Source of the DNA: Porphyromonadaceae bacterium COT-184 OH4590
GTDB lineage: Bacteria; Bacteroidota; Bacteroidia; Bacteroidales; Paludibacteraceae
NCBI GenBank assembly: GCA_000768855.1
Contig: JRAN01000052.1
Location: forward strand, 1-64,000
Reading direction: 5' to 3'
Length of the DNA stretch: 64,000 nt
Under the pieces are notes generated by a model. That model saw only the letters and a list, made by a program, of their open reading frames with translations. It ran no database searches and was not told where the DNA came from. Position numbers and translations under genes: made by a program. This document shows, in pieces, positions 53,861 through 62,896 of this stretch (position 1 is the first letter of the stretch; each line of letters begins with the position of its first letter).

Positions 53861-55336
53861 ATGAACAACAAGCTCAACACCGGTTTCAACTATGCTCTTG
53901 TGGCTCGTATTCAGGGCGGACTTATGATTATAGAAAGTCTGTTTTTTCTGCTTTGTGCAGGCGTGGCCTTGTACTATGGTGATGATACTACCGCATATTT
54001 CGGAGTCTCGTTTGCGATTTCTGTTGTTTTGGGATTAATCGGTTTAAGGCTTGGGCGTGGAGCCTCTACCATTATCGGCAAACGCGAAGGATCGGTGATA
54101 GTTACGCTTACGTGGGTAATATTTTCGTTTATCGGTATGTTACCCTATTGGCTGAGTAGGTATGTGCCGTCGTTTACCGATGCATTTTTCGAGACAATGT
54201 CGGGTTTTACTACCACAGGAGCCACAATACTGCCCGACATTGAGGTATTGCCTCACAGTCTGCTCTTTTGGCGTAGCCTTACTCATTGGATAGGCGGCTT
54301 GGGGATAATTGTTATCACTATGGCGGTGTTGCCTATCTTCGGATTCAACGGCTCACAGGTATTTAAGGCTGAGGTTACAGGACTTAGCAAAGAGAAACTC
54401 CACCCCAAGATGAGCGGCACGGCTAAGCGACTGTTTATGATATACATTGTATTCACCGTTTCGGGCATTGTGGCCCTATGGCTGGCAGGCATGGGGTGGT
54501 TCGACGCCATAAATCACTCTTTATCAGCGGTATCCACAGGTGGTTTTTCGACCAAAAACACAAGTATTTCGTACTGGAATTCGCCTGCAATTGAGTGGAT
54601 TATTATTGTTCTTATGACAGGTTCGGGTATAAATTTATCTCTCTACTATTTTTTGTTTACAGGCAAAATCAAAAAGTTTTTCAACGACGAAGAGATGCGT
54701 ACATTTATCATAATAATACTTCTTGCCACACTATCCATTATGGTAGCCCAACTCGGAGTACTCAACTTTTCGCTCAACGATATTGTAGATAATATACGCG
54801 GAAACCTATTTACCGTTGTGGCACTGATTTCCACCACAGGATTCTACTCGGTCGATTATTCGGGGTGGCTTGCGGTGTCGTACATATTACTGTTGCTCAC
54901 ATTTATAGGTGGCTCAGCCGGCTCTACTTCAGGTGGAGTAAAGGTAATACGTGTATTGTTGGTATTCAAATATTGCTATTACGAGTTTAAACGAATGATA
55001 CACCCTCATGCCGTTTTTCCCGTCCTCTATAACGAACATGCCGTAAAGGAAGATATTATCACGCGTATGCTTGCCTTTATACTTCTCTATGTGATATTGT
55101 CGTTGCTCGGGTCGGCAGTGTTGTGCTTTTCGGGGTTAGGATTCGAAGAATCTATTTCGAGTATGGTGTCGTGCCTCGGCAATGTTGGTCCAGGTTTAGG
55201 GCACTTGGGACCGCTTGATAACTACTACTCCATTCCCGACTTCTCCAAATGGTTTATGTCATTTGCAATGCTTGTAGGCAGACTTGAGTTTTTTACCGTT
55301 CTACTTATATTTACTCCTGCTTTTTGGAGACGATAA
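53861..55336 (+). CDS. trkH: Trk potassium-uptake system, channel subunit
   Basis: The inner-membrane potassium channel of the Trk/Ktr/HKT superfamily. Its 491 residues form four membrane-pore-membrane repeats. The selectivity-filter glycines are recognisable in TMSGFTTTGATIL, LSAVSTGGFSTKN, LISTTGFYSVDY and SCLGNVGPGLGHLG. It follows trkA by 18 bases, giving a complete two-gene potassium-uptake system. Confidence 0.95.
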   Translation: MNNKLNTGFNYALVARIQGGLMIIESLFFLLCAGVALYYGDDTTAYFGVSFAISVVLGLIGLRLGRGASTIIGKREGSVIVTLTWVIFSFIGMLPYWLSRYVPSFTDAFFETMSGFTTTGATILPDIEVLPHSLLFWRSLTHWIGGLGIIVITMAVLPIFGFNGSQVFKAEVTGLSKEKLHPKMSGTAKRLFMIYIVFTVSGIVALWLAGMGWFDAINHSLSAVSTGGFSTKNTSISYWNSPAIEWIIIVLMTGSGINLSLYYFLFTGKIKKFFNDEEMRTFIIIILLATLSIMVAQLGVLNFSLNDIVDNIRGNLFTVVALISTTGFYSVDYSGWLAVSYILLLLTFIGGSAGSTSGGVKVIRVLLVFKYCYYEFKRMIHPHAVFPVLYNEHAVKEDIITRMLAFILLYVILSLLGSAVLCFSGLGFEESISSMVSCLGNVGPGLGHLGPLDNYYSIPDFSKWFMSFAMLVGRLEFFTVLLIFTPAFWRR

Positions 55337-55409
55337 CATGTTTTTCTGCAAACTCAATAATTTTTGAGCCAAACATATAAAAATCAACACTTAATTCGAG
55401 AAAATTATG

Positions 55410-55417
55410 TAATTTTG
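55410..55417 (+). promoter_or_regulatory. -7 box for the wbpD-wbpB pair
   Basis: TAATTTTG, 25 bases before the start codon at 55443. Confidence 0.55.
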
Positions 55418-55442
55418 CATTCAATTTTCATAAAGCAACAAT

Positions 55443-56018
55443 ATGGATTATTTCAAACACGAATCGGCATACATAGACGAAGGAGTTAATATTGGGAAAG
55501 ATACGAAGATTTGGCATTTTTCTCATATTATGACAGGTTGTAATATTGGCGAAGGTTGCAATATAGGGCAGAATGTGGTAATTTCTCCCAATGTAGTACT
55601 GGGACGTAATGTCAAGATACAGAACAATGTATCAGTTTATACAGGCGTAATATGCGAAGATGATGTGTTTTTGGGACCTTCTATGGTTTTTACCAATGTA
55701 ATTAATCCTCGCAGCCATGTCAACCGAAAGAGAGAATATATGCCCACTATTTTAAGGAAGGGCTCTTCTGTTGGGGCTAATGCCACCATAGTTTGTGGTA
55801 ACGAAATAGGCGAATATGCCCTTATCGGAGCTGGAGCAGTTATTACCAAACCTGTACTGCCTTATGCTCTTGTTGTTGGCAATCCTGCTCGGCAAATAGG
55901 CTGGGTAAGCCGTTACGGACACCGTCTAAATTTCGATAAAAACGGAGAAGCTTTTTGTCCGGAAACAGGTGAGAGGTACAAGTTGGTTGATGGCAAAGTC
56001 AATCTAACATCAGAATAA
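55443..56018 (+). CDS. wbpD: UDP-2-acetamido-3-amino-2,3-dideoxy-glucuronate N-acetyltransferase
   Basis: A 191-residue left-handed beta-helix acyltransferase. Hexapeptide repeats run through residues 10-145 ([19 protein letters not shown] region, then [24 protein letters not shown]). The conserved [13 protein letters not shown] loop and the C-terminal [10 protein letters not shown] match the WbpD/WlbB group, which acetylates the 3-amino group to form the 2,3-diacetamido uronic acid. Its neighbour is a WbpB-like oxidase, 48 bases downstream. The aminotransferase that acts between them (WbpE/PorR type) is not in the window. Confidence 0.85.
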   Translation: MDYFKHESAYIDEGVNIGKDTKIWHFSHIMTGCNIGEGCNIGQNVVISPNVVLGRNVKIQNNVSVYTGVICEDDVFLGPSMVFTNVINPRSHVNRKREYMPTILRKGSSVGANATIVCGNEIGEYALIGAGAVITKPVLPYALVVGNPARQIGWVSRYGHRLNFDKNGEAFCPETGERYKLVDGKVNLTSE

Positions 56019-56066
56019 GCATTTGAATATTAACACAATAAACACAAACATATAATAGTGATAAGC

Positions 56067-57032
56067 ATGAAAAATTTTGCAATAATTGGAGTAGGAGGTT
56101 ATATCGCTCCTCGTCATCTAAGAGCAATAAAAGATACAGGCAACAAGTTAGTAGCTGCATACGACAAATTCGACAGTGTAGGGTTGTTGGACAGCTATTT
56201 TCCGGAGACATCGTTTTTTACGGAACAGGAGCTTTTCGATCGCCATTGTACCAAACTAAAAGAGACAGACAAACAGATAGACTATATATCTATCTGTACA
56301 CCCAACTATCTTCACGATGCACACATACGTTACGGGCTTCGATTGGGTGCCGACGTTATATGCGAAAAGCCAATTGTACTAAATCCCTGGAATATAGACG
56401 CTTTACAAAAAGTAGAGCAACGCGAAGGCAAAAGGATAAGTACTATTCTACAACTTAGACTACATCAATCAATTATCGACCTAAAAAAGAAGATAGACGA
56501 GAGTCCAAAAGACAAGATTTTTGATGTAGAGCTAACATATATCACTTCACGAGGCAATTGGTACTACTCCTCTTGGAAAGGAGACGAGCACAAAAGTGGT
56601 GGAATAGCTACAAATATCGGAGTACATTTTTATGATATGTTGCAATGGGTATTTGGAACACCTCAAAAAAACATTGTCCATGTAGCCTCGCACGATAGAG
56701 TTGCCGGTTATATCGAATTAGAAAGAGCAAGAGTGCGTTACTTTCTTAGCATCAATGCCGACCTTTTGCCATCTAATGCCGTACAAGGTGAAAAACGTAC
56801 ATTCCGTACCATTAATATAGACGGTAGCGAATTTGAGTTTAGCGAAGGCTTTACCGAATTGCACACAGACAGCTATCGACATATACTTGCCGGCAATGGA
56901 TTTGGTATAGAAGAGGCTCGCAACGCTATTAATATAGTATATCAGATACGTCAGGCTAAGCCAATTGGGCTTAAGGGCGATTATCACCCAATGGCAAAAT
57001 TTCCTCTTACCAGTCATCCTTTTGGTTGGTAG
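56067..57032 (+). CDS. wbpB: Gfo/Idh/MocA oxidoreductase, WbpB/WlbA type
   Basis: An NAD-dependent oxidase of the 3-hydroxyl of UDP-GlcNAc-uronic acid by family. The 321 residues begin FAIIGVGGYIAPRHLRAIKDTG, the distinctive WlbA Rossmann motif. Next come the catalytic ICEKPIVLNPW and the C-terminal alpha-beta domain with YYSSWKGDEHKSGGIATNIGVHFYD. I use the ATG at 56067; a GTG three codons earlier is possible. The pairing with WbpD makes a 2,3-diacetamido-uronate pathway likely, which in Porphyromonas supplies A-LPS and the linker sugar of T9SS cargo. Confidence 0.87.
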   Translation: MKNFAIIGVGGYIAPRHLRAIKDTGNKLVAAYDKFDSVGLLDSYFPETSFFTEQELFDRHCTKLKETDKQIDYISICTPNYLHDAHIRYGLRLGADVICEKPIVLNPWNIDALQKVEQREGKRISTILQLRLHQSIIDLKKKIDESPKDKIFDVELTYITSRGNWYYSSWKGDEHKSGGIATNIGVHFYDMLQWVFGTPQKNIVHVASHDRVAGYIELERARVRYFLSINADLLPSNAVQGEKRTFRTINIDGSEFEFSEGFTELHTDSYRHILAGNGFGIEEARNAINIVYQIRQAKPIGLKGDYHPMAKFPLTSHPFGW

Positions 57033-57142
57033 TTGGTAATCATGAAAAATAAAATTATTAAAAGAAACAACTATTTGACTAATTTTGATTTAATATTGTA
57101 TAGTATACATCTAAACAACGCCCTAAAACAACCAATAATTAA

Positions 57143-58054
57143 GTGAAAAACAACAAAATAGCAAAGGCGTATATCGCTCTCATATTGGCACAAATATTTT
57201 GGGGCATTAGTTTTGTATGGACCAAAGAGTTGTTGAACAACGAATTCAACGTAGTATTTGTCATAACCGTAAGACTACTAATATCGTTTGCACTTCTACT
57301 CGCTATAGCTTTTATTACCAGACAGATAGAATCAATAAAAAAGGACGACCGTAAGTGGTTTTTTCTACTCGCATTTTTCGAGCCGTTTCTATACTTTATC
57401 GGTGAAAATTACGGTTTGAAACTCGTCGATGCCAGCTATGCAGCTGTTTTTATAGCTATCATTCCTGTTATAGTGCCGTTTGGGCTGTTCTTTTTGTATC
57501 GTCAACGACTTAGCTGGACTAACCTTTTGGGCGTGGGCATATCGATAGTGGGAGTAGCCATTCTTTCGTTTGGCAACAGTATCGCCGGAACATTCAGCAT
57601 TGCAGGTGTACTTCTGCTTTTGCTTGCCGTATTTTCGGCAGTAGGCTACAATCTAATACTATTCAAATTATTTCACTATAAACCTATTACGATTATTATT
57701 TATCAAAATATAATAGCTGCCGTCCTCTACCTACCGCTATTCCTATTCATCAATACAGCCGAGCTTACCGCAATGCGTTGGACTCCCAATACTGTACTTG
57801 CCTTGGTTATGCTTGCGGTTTTCTGCTCATCGATAGCCTTTATGGGCTATTCATATGCAGTCAAGACCATACCGATAGCCAAAGCGAGTGTTTTTGCCAA
57901 TGCAATACCCGTTATCACTATCGTTTTTGCTGTCATTATAGGGCAAGAAACACTGACTATCAGCAAAGTAGTCGGCATAACAATAGTAATATCGGGGCTA
58001 CTCATCAGTCAGATGATTTCCAAGGGCGAGGCTACAGATAAAAGTCATTCGTAA
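57143..58054 (+). CDS. DMT superfamily (EamA) transporter
   Basis: A 303-residue inner-membrane protein with ten predicted segments made of two EamA repeats (residues 10-145 and 155-295), beginning ALILAQIFWGISFVWTKELL. It starts with GTG. EamA proteins export amino acids, nucleotides or other metabolites; the substrate is unknown. The last 23 bases overlap the 3' end of the convergent trmN6 fragment, and no terminator separates them. Confidence 0.88.
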   Translation: MKNNKIAKAYIALILAQIFWGISFVWTKELLNNEFNVVFVITVRLLISFALLLAIAFITRQIESIKKDDRKWFFLLAFFEPFLYFIGENYGLKLVDASYAAVFIAIIPVIVPFGLFFLYRQRLSWTNLLGVGISIVGVAILSFGNSIAGTFSIAGVLLLLLAVFSAVGYNLILFKLFHYKPITIIIYQNIIAAVLYLPLFLFINTAELTAMRWTPNTVLALVMLAVFCSSIAFMGYSYAVKTIPIAKASVFANAIPVITIVFAVIIGQETLTISKVVGITIVISGLLISQMISKGEATDKSHS

Positions 58055-58421
58055 GAGCCTTGTATTCAGAAGTGTAGCAGTGCCTCAACAACTCTATCAC
58101 AAGGTCGGTTTCTACCAACTCCTGTTCGGTCTTGGAGTACTCCAATAGATAACGCTTAATCTTAGAGTTGGGCGTAGGATATACGTTAGTTTTTCGGATT
58201 AAAAATAGCTTATGTGCCTCTGCCAAACAGCTTACCTTACCTATCTGCCCAGCAGGGATAATGAGTGCAAAACGTCCCTTTGGCAAAAGCAATTTCCCCA
58301 CACAGTCGAATAGCTCGTCGTACGAAAGGCTCACATTGTGCCGTGCAGTAGTACGTTGAGGAACGGCACTTTTGAGGCTATCCTCGAAATATGGCGGGTT
58401 ACAGACAATGAGGTCGTACAT
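58032..58421 (-). pseudogene. trmN6: 5'-truncated tRNA1(Val) (adenine37-N6)-methyltransferase
   Basis: The 129 residues from MYDLIVCNPPYFEDSLKSAV onward match the C-terminal half of TrmN6/YfiC methyltransferases. The target-base motif NPPY is intact and RTTARHNVSLSYDELF is present. The family is about 235-245 residues long. The N-terminal half with the SAM-binding glycine motif (DIGTGTG) is missing, and the argS stop lies only 19 bases upstream of the ATG. The frame remains open upstream into argS without recognisable methyltransferase sequence. It is probably non-functional. Confidence 0.75.
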
Positions 58422-58440
58422 GCTACTGACAATAAACCAA

Positions 58441-60231
58441 TTACATCTTTTCGGGTAACTCTATTCCGAGCAGTCCCATAGCGTTGGTGATTGTTTGCGA
58501 AATGGTACGGCAGAGTAGCAAACGGAAGTTACGCACCGCCGTATTCTCCTCTTTGAGTATCGAAAAATCGTGATAAAACTGACTGAATTCCTTTGCCAAA
58601 TCATAACAATAGTTGGCTATCAGAGCGGGCGAGAAAGTACGCGATGCCTCACGCAGCACATCGGCAAAAGACGATATATATTGTATTATAAACTTCTCTT
58701 TATCACTCACTTCGACGCTATTGTCGCATTCATCAACGACAATACCCTGCTCGGCTGCTTTACGCAACACCGAGTTGATACGTGCATTGGTGTATTGGAT
58801 AAATGGTGCCGAATTGCCATTGAGGTCGATGGAGTCTTGTGGATTGAACACCATATTTTTTACAGGAGCTACCTTCAATATAAAATATTTCAATGCTCCC
58901 AGTCCTATCATTCGGGCAATGGAGCGAGCCTCCTCGTCGGTCATCTCATCTATTTTACCAAGCTCTTTGGTGGCTTTATAGGCTTCCTCTATCATCTCGT
59001 CAATCAAATCGTCGGCATCGACAACAGTACCTTCACGTGATTTCATCTTGCCTTCGGGCAGTTCTACCATACCATAAGAGAAATGCACCAAATCTTTGCC
59101 CCACGCAAATCCGAGACGGTCGAGCAGAAGCGAAAGTACCTGAAAATGATAGTTTTGCTCATTACCCACGACATACACCATTTTGTCAATATCGTAGTCG
59201 TTGTAACGCATCTTGGCTGTGCCTATATCTTGCGTCATATACACAGAAGTACCGTCAGCACGAAGAAGCAACTTTTCGTCCAGACCATTTTCGGTAAGGT
59301 CTGCCCAAACAGACCCGTCGGCTTTACGGTAAAAGAGACCCTCGTCGAGACCACGCATAACCTCCTTTTTACCAATAATATATGTCTGCGACTCATAATA
59401 TATTTTATCGAACGAAATACCAAGTTCTCGATATGTACGCTCAAAGCCATCATAAACCCAGCCATTCATCTCTGCCCAAAGCGAAAGTGTATGCGGATCG
59501 CCCTCCTCCCAAAGTTTGAGCATAGCCTGAGCCTCAAGTAGTATAGGGGCACGACGCTCTGCCTCATCTTTCGACACACCTTCAGCTACAAGTGAGGCTA
59601 TCTGCTTTTGGTATTCGTTGTTGAATTTAACGTAATAGTTACCTACAAGGTGGTCGCCCTTGATACCGCTGTTTTCGGGCGTTTGTCCGTTGCCAAAAAG
59701 TTTCCAAGCAAGCATCGACTTACAGATATGTATTCCCCTGTCGTTCACGATATTGGTCTTTATCACACGCCAACCGCTTGCCTGCTGTATTCGCGAAATG
59801 CTATCGCCCAACAGATTGTTGCGTATATGTCCTAAATGGAGTGGTTTGTTGGTGTTTGGAGATGAATACTCTATCATCATCAAAGGCGACGAGGCAGTAA
59901 CAGGCACAAATCCAAACTCTTTTTGTCTGCTTATATTATTCAGCAAATCAACAAAATAACTTTTGCCAATAACAAGATTCAAAAAACCCTTAATAACATT
60001 GAACGATACAACCAAGCCAGTTCCCGCCAAATCCTCGCCTATCTCGTTGGCAATGAGGTCAGGAGCCTTGCCAATTATTTTTGTCAAGGGAAATATCACT
60101 ATGGTAAAATCACCCTCAAACTCCTTCTTAGTCGGCTGAAAAACAAGGTTTGTCTCAGTTATCTCTTTGTTATATCTGTTTTTTGAAAATTCTACTATTC
60201 TATTGATTATCTGCTGTTTCATTGATGTCAT
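58441..60231 (-). CDS. argS: arginyl-tRNA synthetase
   Basis: A class Ia aminoacyl-tRNA synthetase charging tRNA-Arg. The 596 residues begin with the ArgS-specific Add-1 domain. The HIGH signature is H132-LGH in NKPLHLGHIRNNL. A KMSK-like loop region has KMKSREGTVVDADDLIDE. The C-terminal anticodon-binding domain ends in GLLGIELPEKM, the normal end for the family, so argS is intact although the following gene is truncated. An ATG three codons in (MKQQI) is an alternative start. Confidence 0.96.
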   Translation of the reverse strand: MTSMKQQIINRIVEFSKNRYNKEITETNLVFQPTKKEFEGDFTIVIFPLTKIIGKAPDLIANEIGEDLAGTGLVVSFNVIKGFLNLVIGKSYFVDLLNNISRQKEFGFVPVTASSPLMMIEYSSPNTNKPLHLGHIRNNLLGDSISRIQQASGWRVIKTNIVNDRGIHICKSMLAWKLFGNGQTPENSGIKGDHLVGNYYVKFNNEYQKQIASLVAEGVSKDEAERRAPILLEAQAMLKLWEEGDPHTLSLWAEMNGWVYDGFERTYRELGISFDKIYYESQTYIIGKKEVMRGLDEGLFYRKADGSVWADLTENGLDEKLLLRADGTSVYMTQDIGTAKMRYNDYDIDKMVYVVGNEQNYHFQVLSLLLDRLGFAWGKDLVHFSYGMVELPEGKMKSREGTVVDADDLIDEMIEEAYKATKELGKIDEMTDEEARSIARMIGLGALKYFILKVAPVKNMVFNPQDSIDLNGNSAPFIQYTNARINSVLRKAAEQGIVVDECDNSVEVSDKEKFIIQYISSFADVLREASRTFSPALIANYCYDLAKEFSQFYHDFSILKEENTAVRNFRLLLCRTISQTITNAMGLLGIELPEKM

Positions 60232-60272
60232 TTATTTTGTATAAAAATAATAATTCTCTTAGTTGTAATATT

Positions 60273-61031
60273 TTAGAAGTCTCGAGTAAATAGTTTGCCT
60301 CGTTTTTTCCAAAACAAAATGAGCAACAACCCAAAGATAAGCCCGCCCAGATGGGCAAAGTGAGCCACGTTATCCCACGAAAAGTTGGCAACTCCTGCCA
60401 CAAGTTCGATTAGTCCGTATCCGATAACAAATACACGTGCCGGAATAGGTATAGGTAGAAAAAACAGGTACAACTTTTCTTTAGGGAACATATATCCGAA
60501 TGCAAGCAATATACCGAAAACTGCTCCCGATGCCCCAACAGTAGGTATATTGAGTAGAATATTGAGCCTACCCAAATATTGGTCGGAATAGTTGTAACCC
60601 TCGCTAAGTACCTTAGAACCCTCGCTTGATACTTGTTGCATAACGGCAGATATATTGTCGATGTTGCTCACAATAGCGTTGTAGTCGATGTACCATACTA
60701 TCTGCTGAACTATAGCGGCTCCCAATCCTGCCACAATGTAGTAGAAAAGGAACTTCTTACCTCCCCAAATAACCTCAAAAACACGTCCGAACATAAAGAC
60801 AGCAAACATATTAAACAAAATATGCTCAATGCCTGCGTGCATAAACATATAGGTAAAAAACTGGTAAAAGCTGAATTTTTCGGAGAAAACGAAGTGAAGT
60901 CCCAATATCTGGTTTAGATTGGTTCCATATCGAGATTCGAAGAAAAATGATGCCACCAAACAGATAATATTGATAATAATTATATTAGAAACTACCGGTG
61001 AATTATTGATAAAATTTCGTGCGTTATTCAT
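60273..61031 (-). CDS. rhomboid family intramembrane serine protease
   Basis: An inner-membrane protease cutting transmembrane helices. It has 252 residues from MNNARNFINNSPV. The catalytic serine lies in VGASGAVFG and the catalytic histidine in HFAHLGGLIFG on a later segment (S168 and H227 with this start). The WR-like loop is replaced by GLHFVFSEKFSFYQFFTYMFMH-type residues, with HAGIEHILFNM following. I chose this ATG because the -7 box at 61053-61060 (minus strand TAATTTTG) overlaps the upstream alternative. It is upstream of argS by 41 bases, possibly co-transcribed. Confidence 0.9.
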   Translation of the reverse strand: MNNARNFINNSPVVSNIIIINIICLVASFFFESRYGTNLNQILGLHFVFSEKFSFYQFFTYMFMHAGIEHILFNMFAVFMFGRVFEVIWGGKKFLFYYIVAGLGAAIVQQIVWYIDYNAIVSNIDNISAVMQQVSSEGSKVLSEGYNYSDQYLGRLNILLNIPTVGASGAVFGILLAFGYMFPKEKLYLFFLPIPIPARVFVIGYGLIELVAGVANFSWDNVAHFAHLGGLIFGLLLILFWKKRGKLFTRDF

Positions 61032-61112
61032 TACATTTTGAAGAATTTTGTGCAAAATTACACTAATTTGCACAAAAATGCGACGTTTTCGTCATTTTTT
61101 TTCAACAAATTG

Positions 61113-61142
61113 TTGATTATCAAAAAAAATGTATTATTTTTG
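61113..61142 (+). promoter_or_regulatory. HU gene promoter
   Basis: TTG at 61113-61115 and TATTTTTG at 61135-61142, 19 bases apart, about 50 bases before the ATG. Confidence 0.65.
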
Positions 61143-61192
61143 CCACCAGATAAATATTATTATTCATTTAAATTTTAAAAATTTCATTTTGT

Positions 61193-61468
61193 ATGAACAA
61201 ACAAGATTTAGTTAAAGCTATTGCTAAAGAAGCAGGATTGAGTCAAGTAGATTCAAAAAAAGCACTTGATGCTTTTGAAGTTGCAGTAAAAAAATCTCTT
61301 TCAAAAGGAGAAAATGTTACTTTGATTGGTTTTGGTACATTCTCAGTAGTTAAACGTGCTGCCCGTAAAGGTATCAACCCATCAAACGGCAAACCACTTC
61401 AAATCAAAGCTAAAAAAGTAGCTAAATTTAAAGCCGGTTCGAAATTGGCTGAAGCTGTTGCCAAATAA
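61193..61468 (+). CDS. HU family DNA-binding protein
   Basis: A 91-residue nucleoid protein, a dimer that bends DNA. It begins MNKQDLVKAIAKEAGLSQ and has the arm signature LIGFGTFSVVKRAARKGINP, followed by the PSNGKPLQIKAKK tail. It is lysine-rich and full length. It is monocistronic, with a good promoter and a terminator shared with ispF. Confidence 0.97.
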   Translation: MNKQDLVKAIAKEAGLSQVDSKKALDAFEVAVKKSLSKGENVTLIGFGTFSVVKRAARKGINPSNGKPLQIKAKKVAKFKAGSKLAEAVAK

Positions 61469-61491
61469 GGTAAAATTAATTTAGTCAATAC

Positions 61492-61524
61492 AAATGTGAG
61501 CGTTAAACAATTAACACTCACATT
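61492..61524. terminator. bidirectional terminator between HU and ispF
   Basis: AAATGTGAGCGTTAA and TTAACACTCACATTT form a 15-bp stem with one mismatch around the loop ACAA, with TTTTTTT on the plus strand. The right arm contains the ispF stop codon (61511-61513). Confidence 0.8.
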
Positions 61525-61990
61525 TTTTTATTAGTGCCACAGCATAGGCTACTATACCCTCACAGCGACCGACAAAACCAATAGTCTCGTTGGTAGTAGC
61601 CTTGATACCGACATCTTTTACCGACACTTTTAGTATCGAGGCAAGGGTCTGTTTCATCGACTCAATATGAGGATTGAGTTTTGGACGTTCGGCACAGATG
61701 GTGGTGTCGATATTATCTACAGTATATCCCTCTTTTTCAACAAGTTCGAGCGAACGAGCAAGCAGCACCTTGCTATCGGCATTCTTGAAGTTGTCGTCGT
61801 TATCGGGGAAATAATAACCTATATCTCGCAAGCCTGCTGCTCCCAATATAGCATCGCAAATGGCGTGTATAAGCACATCGGCATCGGAGTGCCCCAAAAG
61901 TCCGTGTGTATGCGGTATCTCTACTCCGCCTATAATCAAAGGACGCCCTTCGACCAAGCGGTGTACATCATATCCAAAACCTATTCTCAT
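61511..61990 (-). CDS. ispF: 2-C-methyl-D-erythritol 2,4-cyclodiphosphate synthase
   Basis: The fifth enzyme of the MEP isoprenoid pathway, a zinc-dependent homotrimer. It has 159 residues from MRIGFGYDVHRLV. Zinc ligands lie in the DVH motif at the N-terminus and H in GHSDADVLIHAICDAILGA. The ATG at 61990 is chosen because the family always begins with this motif. It lies 35 bases after rnhA on the minus strand, probably in the same transcript. The stop codon is inside the shared hairpin with HU. Confidence 0.96.
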   Translation of the reverse strand: MRIGFGYDVHRLVEGRPLIIGGVEIPHTHGLLGHSDADVLIHAICDAILGAAGLRDIGYYFPDNDDNFKNADSKVLLARSLELVEKEGYTVDNIDTTICAERPKLNPHIESMKQTLASILKVSVKDVGIKATTNETIGFVGRCEGIVAYAVALIKKCEC

Positions 61991-62025
61991 TGTATTATAA
62001 AATATTATAAATAAACATTTACTAT

Positions 62026-62652
62026 CTATTTTCGGCCGAAGTCGGCAGGAATTTCGCCCCATTGAGCGGTATCCCATTTTATGATTTTATTCTCGATTAC
62101 ATTATTTTGTAGCCAACGCTCGGCACGACTTATGAGGTCAAAAACTTCGTCGTTACGGCTGTTCGGTTCAAGTTTTGTTTTGCATCTGCAATGCTTCACC
62201 CATAATATGGCATTGCGACTGTCGGAGTAGATGTCGTACTTCCAGCCCTGCTGCTTACAGAGAGCCAATACGTGTACCAAAGCTAAAAATTCACCTATGT
62301 TATTGGTGGCTTCGGGATATATCTTGCTATGAAAAAGCTCCACTCCACAATCTACCCAAACACCTCGATACTCCATTGCTCCAGGGTTGCCCCCACAGGC
62401 AGCATCCACAGCAATAGCTCGATATGTAGGCTTGTCAGTAGCATTGAGAGAAACCCGTTTTGCCTCCTCATGTTTTGCCTTTCGGAAATCGGGTATGCCG
62501 GCAGCAAAAGCATCAACTGCCTCCGACCGCGAGTCAAAACCTTTATATACGGCTCCCTCAAATTTATCTATCTGAGCCTTACAGCCCTCCCACGAATCGA
62601 AAATACCGATATTACGCCCTTTCCACACTACATAATGTCTCTTTTTTGCCAT
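62026..62652 (-). CDS. rnhA: ribonuclease HI with N-terminal viroplasmin domain
   Basis: Cleaves RNA in RNA-DNA hybrids. The 208 residues begin with a caulimovirus viroplasmin-like RNA-binding domain (YVVWKGRNIGIFDSWEGCKA, residues 7-50). The catalytic RNase H domain (about 70-208) has the carboxylates in AVDAACGGNPGAMEYRGV, NNIGEFLAL, SDSRNAI and the C-terminal ADFGRK. This two-domain form is frequent in Bacteroidetes. It begins a probable rnhA-ispF unit. Confidence 0.92.
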   Translation of the reverse strand: MAKKRHYVVWKGRNIGIFDSWEGCKAQIDKFEGAVYKGFDSRSEAVDAFAAGIPDFRKAKHEEAKRVSLNATDKPTYRAIAVDAACGGNPGAMEYRGVWVDCGVELFHSKIYPEATNNIGEFLALVHVLALCKQQGWKYDIYSDSRNAILWVKHCRCKTKLEPNSRNDEVFDLISRAERWLQNNVIENKIIKWDTAQWGEIPADFGRK

Positions 62653-62667
62653 ACCTGATTTTTTTTA

Positions 62668-62675
62668 CAAAGGTA
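62668..62675 (-). promoter_or_regulatory. rnhA -7 box
   Basis: The minus strand reads TACCTTTG, only 16 bases upstream of the rnhA ATG, implying a very short leader. Confidence 0.5.
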
Positions 62676-62846
62676 ACACTTTTGAGAGATGTATAAACAA
62701 TAAGATAAAGCAAAGACATATTCAAACTTCTTATGAGCTATTAATCATACGGATTTATTGTTCCCCATTTTACTTTAAATTAATTTGTTTCATCTATTTA
62801 TTAAATCTATAAAAAGAAAAAATACAGATATGTAAAATAAAAACAT

Positions 62847-62854
62847 TAAATTTG
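62847..62854 (+). promoter_or_regulatory. parA -7 box
   Basis: TAAATTTG, 43 bases before the ATG at 62897. It overlaps the beginning of the longer open frame, which favours the downstream start. Confidence 0.55.
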
Positions 62855-62896
62855 CAAATTAAATTCGAAAATCTTGTAAGAATAAACAATAACTTT

